Made by a program: the position numbers and the translations under genes. The notes under the pieces were generated by a model. The model made no database searches, had not been told where the DNA came from, and was given only the letters and a program-made list of their open reading frames with translations. Below, one piece after another: positions 27,022 through 35,873 of a stretch of 64,000 nucleotides of DNA (its first letter is position 1; each line of letters begins with the position of its first letter). Location of the stretch: contig NZ_CP087176.1 in assembly GCF_024748695.1 (NCBI RefSeq), positions 179,501 to 243,500 on the forward strand, in the 5' to 3' direction. Source of the DNA: Pseudomonas sp. B21-040. GTDB lineage: Bacteria > Pseudomonadota > Gammaproteobacteria > Pseudomonadales > Pseudomonadaceae.

Positions 27022-30000
27022 AAGGGCCTTTCAATCTCTCGGAATGGGCCCTCAAGCATCAGTCGTTCGTCTGGTATCTGATGTTCGTCGCGTTGCTGAT
27101 GGGTGTGTTCTCGTACTTCAACCTGGGGCGCGAAGAAGACCCTTCGTTCACCATCAAAACCATGGTGATCCAGAGCAAATGGCCGGGCGCGACCCAGGAG
27201 GAAACGCTCAAGCAGATCACTGACCGGATCGAGAAAAAACTCGAAGAGCTCGACTCCCTCGACTACGTGAAAAGCTACACACGGCCGGGCGAGTCCACGG
27301 TGTACGTGTACTTGCGCGACACTACCAATTCCAAGGACATCCCGGAGATCTGGTACCAGGTACGCAAGAAGATCAACGACATCAAGTACCAGTTCCCGCA
27401 AGGCATACAGGGGCCGTCGTTCAACGACGAGTTCGGTGACGTCTTCGGGTCGATCTACGCCTTCACCGCTGACGGCCTGACCTTGCGTCAGTTGCGCGAC
27501 TACGTGGAACAGGCGCGCATGGAAATTCGCGGCGTGCCGGGGCTGGGCAAGATCGAAATGGTCGGCCAGCAGGACGAAGTGCTGTACCTGAATTTCTCCA
27601 CACGCAAACTCGCAGCGCTGGGCATCGATCAGCGTCAGGTGGTGCAGAGCCTGCAAACCCAGAACGCCGTGACCCCGGCAGGTGTCATAGAGGCCGGGCC
27701 GGAGCGGATTTCGGTGCGCACTTCAGGGAAGTTCGCTTCGGAGAAAGACCTGGCCGAGGTCAACCTCAAGCTCAACGACCGCTACTATCGTCTGGCCGAC
27801 ATTGCCGAAATCAGTCGCGGCTATGTCGACCCGGCCTCGCCGGAATTTCGCTTCAACGGCAAACAGGCCATCGGCCTGGCGATTGCCATGCAGACGGGTG
27901 GCAACGTCCAGGCGTTCGGCAAGGCCTTGCACGAGCGTATCGAACAACTGACCGCCGACCTGCCGGTGGGTGTTGGCATCTACAACGTCTCGGATCAGGC
28001 CGTGGTGGTGGAAGAGGCCGTCGGCGGCTTTACCCGTGCGCTGTTCGAAGCGGTGATCATCGTGCTGGTGGTTAGCTTCATCAGCCTCGGTGTGCGTGCC
28101 GGGCTGGTGGTGGCGTGCTCGATCCCGTTGGTGCTGGCGTTGGTCTTCGTGTTCATGGAGTACAGCGGCATTACCATGCAGCGGATCTCCCTTGGCGCAC
28201 TGATCATTTCCCTCGGCCTGATGGTGGACGACGCGATGATCACCGTGGAGATGATGGTCACGCGCCTTGAGTTGGGCGACACCAAGGAGCAAGCCGCCAC
28301 GTTCGCCTACACCTCCACGGCGTTCCCGATGTTGACCGGTACGCTGGTAACGGTGGCGGGGTTCGTGCCGATCGGCTTGAACGCCAGTTCCGCGGGTGAG
28401 TACACCTACACGCTGTTTGCGGTGATTGCCTGCGCAATGCTGGTGTCGTGGGTGGTGGCGGTACTGTTTGCACCGGTGCTCGGCGTGCACATTCTCAGTG
28501 CCAACGTGAAACCCCATGAAGGCGAACCCGGGCGCATCGGCAAGGCGTTCAATGGCGGGCTGCTGTGGTGCATGCGCAATCGCTGGTGGGCCATCGGCAT
28601 CACTGTGCTGTGTTTTGTGCTGGCGTTGTTTTGCATGCGTTTTGTGCAGAACCAGTTCTTCCCGTCTTCGGATCGCCCGGAAATCCTGGTCGACCTGAAC
28701 CTGCCGCAAAACGCCTCGATCGACGAAACCCGCCGGGCCGTCGATCGTCTCGAAGCCACGCTCAAGGACGATCCGGACATCGTGCGCTGGAGCACCTACA
28801 TCGGTCAGGGCGCGATCCGTTTCTATCTGCCTCTGGACCAACAACTGCAAAACCCGTTCTATGCGCAGTTGGTGATCGTCAGCAAAGGCAAGACCCGTGA
28901 GGCCATGATGCAGAAGCTTCGTGAGCGCTTGCGCAATGACTTCGTCGGCATCGGCGGTTATGTCCAGGCACTGGAAATGGGCCCGCCGGTAGGGCGTCCG
29001 ATCCAGTACCGGATCAGCGGCAAAGACATCGACCAGGTTCGCCGGCACGCCATCGACCTGGCCTCCGAACTGGACAAGAACCCGCACATTGGCGAGATCA
29101 TCTACGACTGGAACGAACCGGGCAAAGTGCTGCGCATCGACATTGCCCAAGACAAGGCGCGGCAGTTGGGGCTGTCTTCCGAAGACGTGGCCAACCTGAT
29201 GAACGGCATCGTCAGCGGCCAGGCGGTGACCCAGGTCGATGACGACATCTATCTGATCAATGTGGTCGGGCGTGCAGTGGATTCCGAACGTGGTACGCCG
29301 GAAACCCTGCAGAACTTGCAGATCGTCTCGCCGAACGGCACGTCGATTCCGCTGTTGGCGTTTGCCACCGTGCGCTACGAGCTGGAGCAGCCGCTGGTGT
29401 GGCGTCGCGATCGTCTGCCGACCATCACCATCAAGGCGGCGATACGCGACGAGATCCAGCCGACGGACCTGGTGAAGATCCTCAAGCCGTCCATCGACGC
29501 CTTCGCTGCCAAGTTGCCGGCGGGCTACAAAGTCGCCACCGGCGGTACGGTGGAGGAAAGCGGCAAGGCCCAGGGGCCGATTGCCAAGGTTGTGCCGCTG
29601 ATGCTGTTCTTGATGGCGACCTTCCTGATGATCCAGTTGCACAGCGTGCAGAAGCTGTTCCTGGTGGCCAGCGTCGCGCCGTTGGGCCTGATCGGCGTGG
29701 TGATCGCGCTGGTGCCGACAGGCACGCCGATGGGCTTTGTGGCGATCCTTGGGATTTTGGCGCTGATCGGCATCATCATCCGTAACTCGGTGATTCTGGT
29801 GACCCAGATCGACGAATACGAGAAGAAGGGCTATGCGCCGTGGGACGCGGTGGTCGAGGCCACCGAGCATCGACGTCGGCCGATCCTGCTGACGGCGGCG
29901 GCGGCGAGCCTGGGGATGATTCCGATTGCCCGGGAAGTGTTCTGGGGGCCGATGGCCTACGCGATGATCGGCGGGATTGTCATCGCAACCTTGCTGACGC

Positions 30001-30068
30001 TGCTGTTTTTGCCGGCGCTTTATGTGGCCTGGTACAAAATTCGCGAGCCGAAGAAAGAGGTGGCTTAA
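27018..30068 (+). CDS. triC: RND efflux pump inner-membrane transporter, TriC-like
   Basis: A 1016-residue proton-driven RND pump with twelve predicted membrane segments and two large periplasmic loops. The TM4 proton-relay pair is present in LGLMVDDAMITVEMM, and the N-terminal motif REEDPSFTIKTMVIQSKWPG is that of the TriC/CzcA-like HAE1 branch. No outer-membrane channel gene follows, again as for triABC, which recruits OpmH from elsewhere. Substrate is inferred only by analogy. REP repeats follow the stop. Confidence 0.85.
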   Translation: MKGPFNLSEWALKHQSFVWYLMFVALLMGVFSYFNLGREEDPSFTIKTMVIQSKWPGATQEETLKQITDRIEKKLEELDSLDYVKSYTRPGESTVYVYLRDTTNSKDIPEIWYQVRKKINDIKYQFPQGIQGPSFNDEFGDVFGSIYAFTADGLTLRQLRDYVEQARMEIRGVPGLGKIEMVGQQDEVLYLNFSTRKLAALGIDQRQVVQSLQTQNAVTPAGVIEAGPERISVRTSGKFASEKDLAEVNLKLNDRYYRLADIAEISRGYVDPASPEFRFNGKQAIGLAIAMQTGGNVQAFGKALHERIEQLTADLPVGVGIYNVSDQAVVVEEAVGGFTRALFEAVIIVLVVSFISLGVRAGLVVACSIPLVLALVFVFMEYSGITMQRISLGALIISLGLMVDDAMITVEMMVTRLELGDTKEQAATFAYTSTAFPMLTGTLVTVAGFVPIGLNASSAGEYTYTLFAVIACAMLVSWVVAVLFAPVLGVHILSANVKPHEGEPGRIGKAFNGGLLWCMRNRWWAIGITVLCFVLALFCMRFVQNQFFPSSDRPEILVDLNLPQNASIDETRRAVDRLEATLKDDPDIVRWSTYIGQGAIRFYLPLDQQLQNPFYAQLVIVSKGKTREAMMQKLRERLRNDFVGIGGYVQALEMGPPVGRPIQYRISGKDIDQVRRHAIDLASELDKNPHIGEIIYDWNEPGKVLRIDIAQDKARQLGLSSEDVANLMNGIVSGQAVTQVDDDIYLINVVGRAVDSERGTPETLQNLQIVSPNGTSIPLLAFATVRYELEQPLVWRRDRLPTITIKAAIRDEIQPTDLVKILKPSIDAFAAKLPAGYKVATGGTVEESGKAQGPIAKVVPLMLFLMATFLMIQLHSVQKLFLVASVAPLGLIGVVIALVPTGTPMGFVAILGILALIGIIIRNSVILVTQIDEYEKKGYAPWDAVVEATEHRRRPILLTAAAASLGMIPIAREVFWGPMAYAMIGGIVIATLLTLLFLPALYVAWYKIREPKKEVA

Positions 30069-30090
30069 AGGCGAGCGCTTCGCGCTCTAA

Positions 30091-30170
30091 TCGCGGGCAA
30101 GTCGAATCGTCGCACCGCCGCCCCCACAGTGACCGCGTACCCTGTGGGAGCGGGCTTGCCCGCGAAGGCG
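30091..30170. repeat. REP pair, family B
   Basis: TCGCGGGCAAGTC at the left and TGTGGGAGCGGGCTTGCCC (from 30143) at the right, inverted relative to each other. The left unit is degenerate. Confidence 0.8.
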
Positions 30171-30180
30171 TCCGAACTGA

Positions 30181-30810
30181 CTACACAGGCTTACGCCAGA
30201 CACTCGCCAACCAAGGCTGCCGCTCCCGCGGCAGCCCTGCTGGCCGGTAGTAATGCTCCAGCTCCACAAACCCCGCCTCGGTCAGTAACTGCTGCCAAGC
30301 CGCAAGGTCGTGATACGACCCATAACGCGGCCCGTTCCAGCCCTCCTGATTCTCCCCGCGAGGATTGGAACTGAACAACACCCCACCCGGTTTCAACGCC
30401 CCGCGCAGTTGCTTCAACACCCGTGGTAATTCCTGGCGCGGGATGTGAAACAACACCGCATTGGCAAAAATTCCGTCGAAGCGTTCGGCCGGTAAATCAA
30501 GCTTCAGGAAGTCCTGCTGCCAGACCTCACAACCGCTGTCCTCGCGTGCCATCTGCGCCAGTTTTTCTGAGCCGTCGAGGCCGACGGCGCTATGGCCCAT
30601 GCGTGTGAAGGTTTGCAGGTCACGGCCCGGGCCGCAGCCAAAATCAAGAATGTCGAACGGCGCCTCGCCTTGAATATGCCGCAACAGGGCATCGATGTTC
30701 TGGCTGACATCGTGATCGCGAGTGCCCTCGCGAAAGTCCTCGGCCACCGAGTTGTAGTGGCCGAGGGTGGTGGCGGTGATCTGCTCAAGGTCGGTGGGCG
30801 TCTGCTTCAT
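30181..30810 (-). CDS. Class I SAM-dependent methyltransferase
   Basis: A 209-residue methyltransferase. The SAM-binding motif I is ILDFGCGPGRD, motif II acidic residue in VGLDGSEKL, and FDGIFANAVLFHIPRQELP is the post-motif region of the Methyltransf_11/25 group. The substrate is unknown. It stands alone between REP elements; the ATG at 30810 has no strong Shine-Dalgarno in the bases just before it. Confidence 0.82.
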   Translation of the reverse strand: MKQTPTDLEQITATTLGHYNSVAEDFREGTRDHDVSQNIDALLRHIQGEAPFDILDFGCGPGRDLQTFTRMGHSAVGLDGSEKLAQMAREDSGCEVWQQDFLKLDLPAERFDGIFANAVLFHIPRQELPRVLKQLRGALKPGGVLFSSNPRGENQEGWNGPRYGSYHDLAAWQQLLTEAGFVELEHYYRPAGLPRERQPWLASVWRKPV

Positions 30811-30860
30811 GGTCGGGCTGCACGGGCAATTAGGGTTTGCCGAATATACGCCATGAAGCC

Positions 30861-30901
30861 GGTGGCTGCTTCGCAGCCAATCGCGAGCAAGCTCGCGATG
30901 G
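30861..30901. repeat. Short palindromes between methyltransferase and DUF gene
   Basis: Two hairpins in a row: GGCTGCTTCGCAGCC (30863-30877) and TCGCGAGCAAGCTCGCGA (30880-30897). The second is a REP family B core. They lie between two minus-strand genes. Confidence 0.65.
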
Positions 30902-30924
30902 CGGTATCACTGACAACCAATAAC

Positions 30925-31281
30925 TCAGCCCTGCTTCATCCCCAGGCAATCAATCGAGCGATCCACCATGGCTTTGGCAATCTCCAGCAAATGCCAGACC
31001 GAAAACACCATGGCGCGGTCCGCCCCTTTGAGGTGATCGCCACATTGATACGCCGTCACCGAAGCACAGCGCAGCAGATCGGCAACATAGAGCTGGGTGT
31101 CTTCGAAACTCACGTCTTTGCTGACGTTGTAGAAGCGCAGCTCATCGGGCGGTGAAGGTTGGTCGCCAGTGAGGTAGAAATCAATGGCACGGTAGAGCGC
31201 TGATCGATCCCTGGGCGGGGCTTCAGTGGCGGTTTCGTGGGTAGAGGTTTCGGGAGGTGGATCGGGTACGGATTTCTTCAT
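30925..31281 (-). CDS. Small DUF3077/DUF6124-type protein
   Basis: A 118-residue protein of a Pseudomonas-typical family (DUF3077, now partly DUF6124; assignment from memory of the pattern). A proline-rich acidic N-terminus (1-25) leads to a helical part: ALYRAIDFYLTG, FEDTQLYVADLLRCASVTAY, and a final HLLEIAKAMVDRSIDCLGMKQG. Function unknown. The ATG has AGGAG at 31290-31294. Upstream on the same strand lies a C4-like RNA and two target-like sites, one overlapping this Shine-Dalgarno, so translation is probably controlled by RNA pairing. Confidence 0.8.
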   Translation of the reverse strand: MKKSVPDPPPETSTHETATEAPPRDRSALYRAIDFYLTGDQPSPPDELRFYNVSKDVSFEDTQLYVADLLRCASVTAYQCGDHLKGADRAMVFSVWHLLEIAKAMVDRSIDCLGMKQG

Positions 31282-31289
31282 TGGTAAAA

Positions 31290-31330
31290 CTCCTAGAGCT
31301 AATTGGAGCCAACCGTAATCGCGACTAAAC
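31290..31330 (-). promoter_or_regulatory. Putative C4 target pair a1/b1 over the DUF gene ribosome-binding site
   Basis: Read on the minus strand, a1 is GTTTAGTCGC (31330-31321) and b1 is CTCTAGG (31298-31292), which shares AGG with the Shine-Dalgarno AGGAG (31294-31290). Their order and spacing fit antiparallel pairing with CGACTAA and CCTGGAG of the C4-like RNA just upstream. Confidence 0.55.
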
Positions 31331-31337
31331 GAGCAGG

Positions 31338-31415
31338 GGTGGCGGCTGCACGCAGGTTAGTCGACCGGCCTCCAGGCATACCGGCGCACCCGAAGGTGCC
31401 CTGCGCACAGCCACC
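31338..31415 (-). ncRNA. C4-like antisense RNA
   Basis: 78 nt, read on the minus strand from 31415 to 31338. The ends GGTGGCTGTGCGCAGG and CCTGCGTGCAGCCGCCACC close a long outer stem with one 3-nt bulge. Inside are two hairpins, GCACC-UUCG-GGUGC and CCGG...CCGG, and an unpaired CGACTAA. This is the layout and length of the C4 antisense RNA of phages P1 and P7. The loop stretch CCTGGAG (31376-31370) and the unpaired CGACTAA (31363-31357) are complementary to CTCTAGG and TTTAGTCG, found in pairs both upstream and downstream. Recognition is by fold and complementarity, not by a covariance search. Confidence 0.65.
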
Positions 31416-31420
31416 ATAGC

Positions 31421-31463
31421 TTTCAGGAAATGAGAACACCTGAAATGAGGTGGCGCTGTGCGC
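31421..31463 (-). other. Leader hairpins that can compete with the C4 fold
   Basis: TTTCAGG (31421-31427) and CCTGAAA (31439-31445) form a stem. Just upstream in the transcript, GCGCACAGCGCCACC (minus strand, 31463-31449) is complementary, with a 2-nt bulge, to GGTGGCTGTGCGC, the 5' strand of the C4 outer stem. The leader can therefore fold in two exclusive ways. Confidence 0.5.
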
Positions 31464-31487
31464 CTAGAGAGATCCGGGCGACTAAAC
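31461..31487 (-). promoter_or_regulatory. Putative second C4 target pair a2/b2
   Basis: On the minus strand GTTTAGTCGC (31487-31478) is identical to a1, and CTCTAGGC (31469-31462) can pair with GCCTGGAG of the C4 loop using one G-U pair. The pair precedes the C4-like RNA in the same transcript, as a2/b2 do in P1. Confidence 0.5.
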
Positions 31488-31515
31488 CCGATCACTGATG
31501 AGCAGTGACGGACCG

Positions 31516-31544
31516 AGACTAGCCACGGAAATTGACAGGCGCAA
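31516..31544 (-). promoter_or_regulatory. Sigma-70-like promoter of the C4/DUF transcript
   Basis: Minus-strand TTGCGC (31544-31539) and TAGTCT (31521-31516) are 17 bases apart. The start of transcription would fall near 31508, just before a small hairpin (TCACTG / CAGTGA) and the a2 site. Confidence 0.45.
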
Positions 31545-31654
31545 GCGAGCGGAATGATCTAGGAAATGTCCTGCAAAGGAAAGGGAACGGACCTTCGGAA
31601 GCTCTGATTTTCCTGTACGAAAACTTCCCCGATCAGCCAAGCCGCAATGCAACC

Positions 31655-31787
31655 TGTAGCAGCTGGCGAAGCCTGCGTTCGGCTGCGCAGCAGTCGTGAA
31701 ATCAGTGTTCGCGGTGTTTCAGGAAGACTCTGCAAGCAGGGTTTACGACTGCTTCGCAGCCGAACGCAGGCTTCGCCAGCTGCTACA
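31655..31787. repeat. Long modular palindrome, family C
   Basis: A 43-base arm beginning TGTAGCAGCTGGCGAAGC (31655-31697) is repeated in inverse at 31745-31787 with one mismatch; the spacer is 47 bases. Both ends match the element at 38583-38742, but the inner part of the arms differs. It lies downstream of metI on that gene's strand. It may act as a bidirectional terminator-like structure. Confidence 0.85.
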
Positions 31788-31801
31788 AAGTGTGTCGCGG
31801 C

Positions 31802-32446
31802 TTAACGCTTGTTGAGCCCCCGCGCCAATCGATCCCCGCCCAACTGAATCACCGCCACCAACACCACCAGCAACACAATCACCGTCAGCATGATCTGGCT
31901 GTCGAATCGCTGATAGCCATACCGATACGCGATGTCGCCCAATCCGCCGGCACCAATCGCCCCGGCCATGGCCGACGAGTTGATCATCGTCACCAGCGTA
32001 ATCGTGAAACCGCCGACAATCCCCGGCAGCGCCTCGGGCAGCAGCACATGCCAGACAATGTGCCAACGCCGGCACCCCATCGCCTGCGCCGCTTCGATCA
32101 AGCCGAAATCGACCTCACGCAAACTGACTTCGGCGATGCGCGCAAAGAATGGCGTCGCGGCAATGGTCAGTGGAACCACCGCCGCCCAGACGCCATACGT
32201 CGTGCCGACAATGAGCCGGGTAAACGGAATCAGCGCTACCATCAAAATCAAAAACGGAATCGAGCGGAACAGGTTCACGAATGCGCCCAACGCGCGGTTC
32301 AGCGTCGGCGCTTCGTAGATGCCACCCTTGGAACTGGTGACCAGAAACACCGCCAGCGGAATGCCCACCAGCAGCGCGATCAATGACGATACGCCGACCA
32401 TCAGGAAGGTGTCGATGAAGCCTTGCAGCAAGCGATCAAACCACAT
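31802..32446 (-). CDS. metI: Methionine ABC transporter permease
   Basis: A 214-residue permease with five hydrophobic segments; [20 protein letters not shown] opens it, [20 protein letters not shown] is the MetI signature and [20 protein letters not shown] the ATPase-contact loop. The start at 32446 (MWFDRLLQG) overlaps the metN stop by 11 bases. Last gene of metQ-metN-metI. Confidence 0.94.
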   Translation of the reverse strand: MWFDRLLQGFIDTFLMVGVSSLIALLVGIPLAVFLVTSSKGGIYEAPTLNRALGAFVNLFRSIPFLILMVALIPFTRLIVGTTYGVWAAVVPLTIAATPFFARIAEVSLREVDFGLIEAAQAMGCRRWHIVWHVLLPEALPGIVGGFTITLVTMINSSAMAGAIGAGGLGDIAYRYGYQRFDSQIMLTVIVLLVVLVAVIQLGGDRLARGLNKR

Positions 32447-33557
32447 AACCCAGCACCTCCACCTGTTGCGCCCATTGGCTGGCGCGCTGGCGCAGGTCTT
32501 CGGCATCGAACGGTGAGCCGCTCACCGCCAACAACAACTGCCCCAGCGCATGCCCCTGAATCCGTTCCACGCCACCCTGCAGCAACTTCACCCGTCCGCC
32601 GAGGGCGGCGAATAATGCCGCCAGATCCGGCTCATCGCTGGCGCTGCCGGTGAACTGCAAACGCAGCACCACAGCGGCATCCGGGCTCTGCGATTGCGCT
32701 CGCAAGCGACTGTGCAATTCCTCCGGCAAGGCGTGTTGCAGCGGCGCCAGCAGCGTTTTGCTGACCTCGTGCTGCGGATCGCCGAACACTTCCCACACAG
32801 GCCCCTGCTCGACGATCTTCCCGTGCTCGAGCACCACGACGCGGTCGCAAATATCGCGGATCACCGCCATTTCGTGAGTGATCAAAACGATGGTCAAACC
32901 CAGACGCTGATTGATCTCGCGCAACAGGCCGAGGATCGATTGGGTGGTCTCCGGGTCCAGCGCCGAAGTGGCTTCGTCGCACAGCAAAATCGCCGGGTCA
33001 TGCACCAGCGCACGGGCGATGCCGACGCGCTGTTTCTGCCCGCCGGACAGCTGCGCCGGGTAGGCCTGGTGTTTGCCTTGCAGGCCCACCAGTTCCAGCA
33101 GTTCACGAACCTTCTGCTCGCGTTTGTCCTTGGGCACACCGGCGACTTTCAGCGGCAACTCGACGTTCTGCCACACCGTTTTGGCTGACATCAGGTTGAA
33201 GTGCTGGAAGATCATGCCAATGCGCCGACGCAGCGCCACCAGACGGTCTTCATCGAACTCGCCGATGTCCACCTGATCGATCAATACGCGACCGCTGCTC
33301 GGTTGTTCCAGACGGTTGATGGTGCGGATCAACGACGATTTGCCGGCGCCGCTGCGGCCGATGATGCCAAACACTTCGCCGCGCTGTATCGCCAGGTCGA
33401 TGCCGTGCAGTGCCGCCACCGGGCCTTGTTGGCCGTCGTAGGTTTTGCCCAGGCCAATGAAACGCACGTGGGCGCGGTTCAGGTCCGGGTGCAGTTCGGT
33501 TTGTATAGCGTTATGGGGCTCTGGAATCTCCAGTCGCCGTTGGGTGGCGGCCGTCAT
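32436..33557 (-). CDS. metN: Methionine ABC transporter ATPase
   Basis: A 373-residue ATPase: Walker [10 protein letters not shown], signature [15 protein letters not shown], Walker [15 protein letters not shown], switch [15 protein letters not shown]. The C-terminal 85 residues are the NIL ligand-sensing domain, by which cytoplasmic methionine inhibits transport. The N-terminus has about 30 extra residues ([20 protein letters not shown]) before the first strand; a shorter start cannot be excluded. Two bases after metQ. Confidence 0.94.
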   Translation of the reverse strand: MTAATQRRLEIPEPHNAIQTELHPDLNRAHVRFIGLGKTYDGQQGPVAALHGIDLAIQRGEVFGIIGRSGAGKSSLIRTINRLEQPSSGRVLIDQVDIGEFDEDRLVALRRRIGMIFQHFNLMSAKTVWQNVELPLKVAGVPKDKREQKVRELLELVGLQGKHQAYPAQLSGGQKQRVGIARALVHDPAILLCDEATSALDPETTQSILGLLREINQRLGLTIVLITHEMAVIRDICDRVVVLEHGKIVEQGPVWEVFGDPQHEVSKTLLAPLQHALPEELHSRLRAQSQSPDAAVVLRLQFTGSASDEPDLAALFAALGGRVKLLQGGVERIQGHALGQLLLAVSGSPFDAEDLRQRASQWAQQVEVLGYVV

Positions 33558-33559
33558 CC

Positions 33560-34369
33560 TCAGCTTTCCCAGCCAGCTTGATAGAGCTTGCCGTGAGCCT
33601 TGTCCAGTGCGGCACGAACGGCCGGTGAATGCTGATAAATGTCGACGAATTTGATCAGGCGCGGGTCGGTTTTACTCTTGGGCTGGATCACGAACTGGAT
33701 CACGTATTCCTTGTGGTCGAGGCCGTCGAACAGCAGCGCAGAGCCGGCATCGAACGTCTTCGCCAGACGGATGTAGGCCGGGTAGCCCTGGACCAGATCC
33801 GCATCGTCGTAGGCGCGCACCAGTTGCACGGCTTCGACTTGCAGGATTTTGATGTTCTTCGGATTGGCGATGATGTCGTCTTCGGTGGCCTTGTAGCCCA
33901 CGCCCGGTTTGAGCGTGATCAGCCCTGCCTTGGCCAGCAGTTGCAGACCGCGACCGCTGTTGATCGGGTCGTTGGCGATGGCGACGCTGGCGCCTTGCGG
34001 GAGCTCCTCGAAACTTTTGTATTTCTTCGAGTAGAGGCCGACGTTGTTGATGATCCCCGGTGCGAACGGCACCAGGTCAAAACCCGAGGCGGCCTTGGCG
34101 TTTTCCAGGAACGGGACGTGCTGGAAATAGTTCACGTCGATGTCGCCAGCCGCCAGGCTGACGTTGGGGGCGATCCAGTCGCTGAACTCCACCAAATCGA
34201 CTTGCAGGCCTTGTTTTTTGGCTTCTTCGACGGCGGCCTCCAAGGGGATGGCGAAGGCGGCGGTGGTGCCGATTTTCAATGGCGCGTCGGCGGCGAAGGT
34301 AATGGAGCTGAAGAGGCCGAGGGCCAGAGCCAGTGCTTTGACTGGGTGGGAGAGGTCGTACTTTTTCAT
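33560..34369 (-). CDS. metQ: Methionine-binding protein MetQ
   Basis: A 269-residue MetQ-family protein with a signal peptide ending ITFAADAP (no lipobox cysteine). The pattern [25 protein letters not shown] and [15 protein letters not shown] fits. It is first in the metQNI operon, directly downstream of the sulfonate-type monooxygenase genes, which suggests the ligand may be methionine or an organosulfur relative. Confidence 0.92.
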   Translation of the reverse strand: MKKYDLSHPVKALALALGLFSSITFAADAPLKIGTTAAFAIPLEAAVEEAKKQGLQVDLVEFSDWIAPNVSLAAGDIDVNYFQHVPFLENAKAASGFDLVPFAPGIINNVGLYSKKYKSFEELPQGASVAIANDPINSGRGLQLLAKAGLITLKPGVGYKATEDDIIANPKNIKILQVEAVQLVRAYDDADLVQGYPAYIRLAKTFDAGSALLFDGLDHKEYVIQFVIQPKSKTDPRLIKFVDIYQHSPAVRAALDKAHGKLYQAGWES

Positions 34370-34420
34370 GATGAGTTATCCAGTCAGTGCATTAAGTTTG
34401 TGGTGTTTGGTAGGGCCTCA

Positions 34421-34507
34421 TCGCGAGCAAGCTTTGCTCCTACAGGTATGGGTGTGGCCCATAAAAAAGGCCCCCCTGAATCTGTAGGAGCAAGGCTTGC
34501 CCGCGAT
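34421..34507. repeat. REP pair, family B
   Basis: TCGCGAGCAAGCTTTGCTCC at the left and TGTAGGAGCAAGGCTTGCCC at the right, inverted. Between them, GGCCCATAAAAAAGGCC adds a small stem. It lies upstream of metQ and downstream of the monooxygenase gene. Confidence 0.8.
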
Positions 34508-34511
34508 GCTT

Positions 34512-35873
34512 TTAGCGGCGAAACGCCGAGCCAGTGTGTTGCTCAGGCAAAAGCGCCTCTGCGTGAAACAGTTTTTCGCGCAAGCTGCCCTCGTCATAAG
34601 CGGTCTTGTACGACCCGCGGCGTTGCAGCTCCGGGATCACCAGCTCAATGAAATCCACATAGCTTTCCGGCGTGACAATCCGTGTCAGGTTGAAGCCGTC
34701 CAGACCGGTTTCGGCGATCCACGATTCCAGTTCATCCGCCACTTGTTCAGGCGAACCCACCAGCGTGATATAGCGGCCACCGAGTGCGTGTTGCTCCAGC
34801 AATTTGCGCCGGGTCCAATCGTTGTTTTGCAGGTTTTTGGTCGCCGACTGAATCGCGTTGCTCTTCACGTACTGGATCGGTTCGTCGATGGCGTACTCGG
34901 AAAAATCGATGCCGGTAGACGCCGAGAAATGCGCCACGCCAGCCTCGGCACTGGCGTAGCTCAGGTACTCGGCGTGCTTGGCCCAGGCGAGTTCCTCGGT
35001 GGCGCCGACAATCACGTTCAGCCCCATGAACACCTTGATGTCCTCGGGTTTGCGCCCGGCCTCGACGGCGCTGGCGCGCACCTTGTCCACCTGGATTTTG
35101 GTCGACGGTTTGTTCTGGCCACTGATGAACACGCACTCGGCATGCCGACCGGCGAACAGCAAACCGCGATCCGAACTGCCGGCCTGAAACAGTACCGGTG
35201 TACGTTGTGGCGACGGCTCGCACAGGTGATAACCCTCGACCTGATAGAACTCGCCCTTGTGCTCGACCTTGTGCACTTTGTCCGGTTGGGCATAGATCCG
35301 CTGCTCGCGGTCGTTGAGCACCGCGCCGTTTTCCCAACTGCCTTCCCAGAGTTTGTAGAGCACCTCCAGGTATTCATCGGCCTGGTCATAACGACGGTCG
35401 TGTTCCACCTGCTCGCTCAGGCCCATGGCCTTGGCGGCGCTGTCGAGGTAGCCGGTGACGATGTTCCAGCCGACCCGGCCGCGGCTCAGGTGATCGAGCG
35501 TCGACATGCGCCGGGCGAACAGGTACGGCGGTTCGTAAGTGAGGTTGGCGGTCAGGCCGAAGCCGAGGTTTCTGGTTACCGCCGCCATGGCCGACACCAG
35601 CAGCAGCGGGTCGTTGACCGGCAGTTGGATCGACTCCTTGAGCGGCACCTCCACCGAGTTCTGGTAGACGTCGTACACGCCGACGATGTCGGCGATGAAC
35701 AATCCGTCGAACAGCCCGCGCTCCAGCAATTGCGCCAGCTCCGTCCAGTATTCGATCGTCTTGTATTGCGTGGAATTGTCCCGTGGGTGCGTCCACAGGC
35801 CATGGTTGATGTGCCCGATGCAGTTCATGTTGAACGCGTTGAGCAGGATTTTCTTTTTCGCGCTGGCCATCAA
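34512..35873 (-). CDS. FMN-dependent monooxygenase, NtaA/SnaA/DszA family
   Basis: A 453-residue luciferase-like (bacterial TIM-barrel) flavin monooxygenase. Family features: opening KKILLNAFNMNCIGHINHGLWTHPRD, LDHLSRGRVGWNIVTGYLDSAAKA, and the VLFQAGSSDRGLLFAGRHAECVF segment. DszA-type enzymes cleave C-S bonds of sulfones with reduced FMN supplied by a separate reductase, which is not in this window's cluster. It overlaps the upstream SfnB-like gene by four bases (ATGA), so it is coupled to it. Confidence 0.88.
   Translation of the reverse strand: MMASAKKKILLNAFNMNCIGHINHGLWTHPRDNSTQYKTIEYWTELAQLLERGLFDGLFIADIVGVYDVYQNSVEVPLKESIQLPVNDPLLLVSAMAAVTRNLGFGLTANLTYEPPYLFARRMSTLDHLSRGRVGWNIVTGYLDSAAKAMGLSEQVEHDRRYDQADEYLEVLYKLWEGSWENGAVLNDREQRIYAQPDKVHKVEHKGEFYQVEGYHLCEPSPQRTPVLFQAGSSDRGLLFAGRHAECVFISGQNKPSTKIQVDKVRASAVEAGRKPEDIKVFMGLNVIVGATEELAWAKHAEYLSYASAEAGVAHFSASTGIDFSEYAIDEPIQYVKSNAIQSATKNLQNNDWTRRKLLEQHALGGRYITLVGSPEQVADELESWIAETGLDGFNLTRIVTPESYVDFIELVIPELQRRGSYKTAYDEGSLREKLFHAEALLPEQHTGSAFRR

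Noticed and set aside
27723..29870. A 715-codon frame antiparallel to the RND pump
   Set aside because: Histidine- and arginine-rich mirror of the pump codons with no motif.
31322..31363. GACTAAAC / GTTAGTC pairing as a simple hairpin before the DUF gene
   Set aside because: The same bases are better explained as the a1 target and the a' stretch of the C4-like RNA, since a second a2 copy exists upstream.
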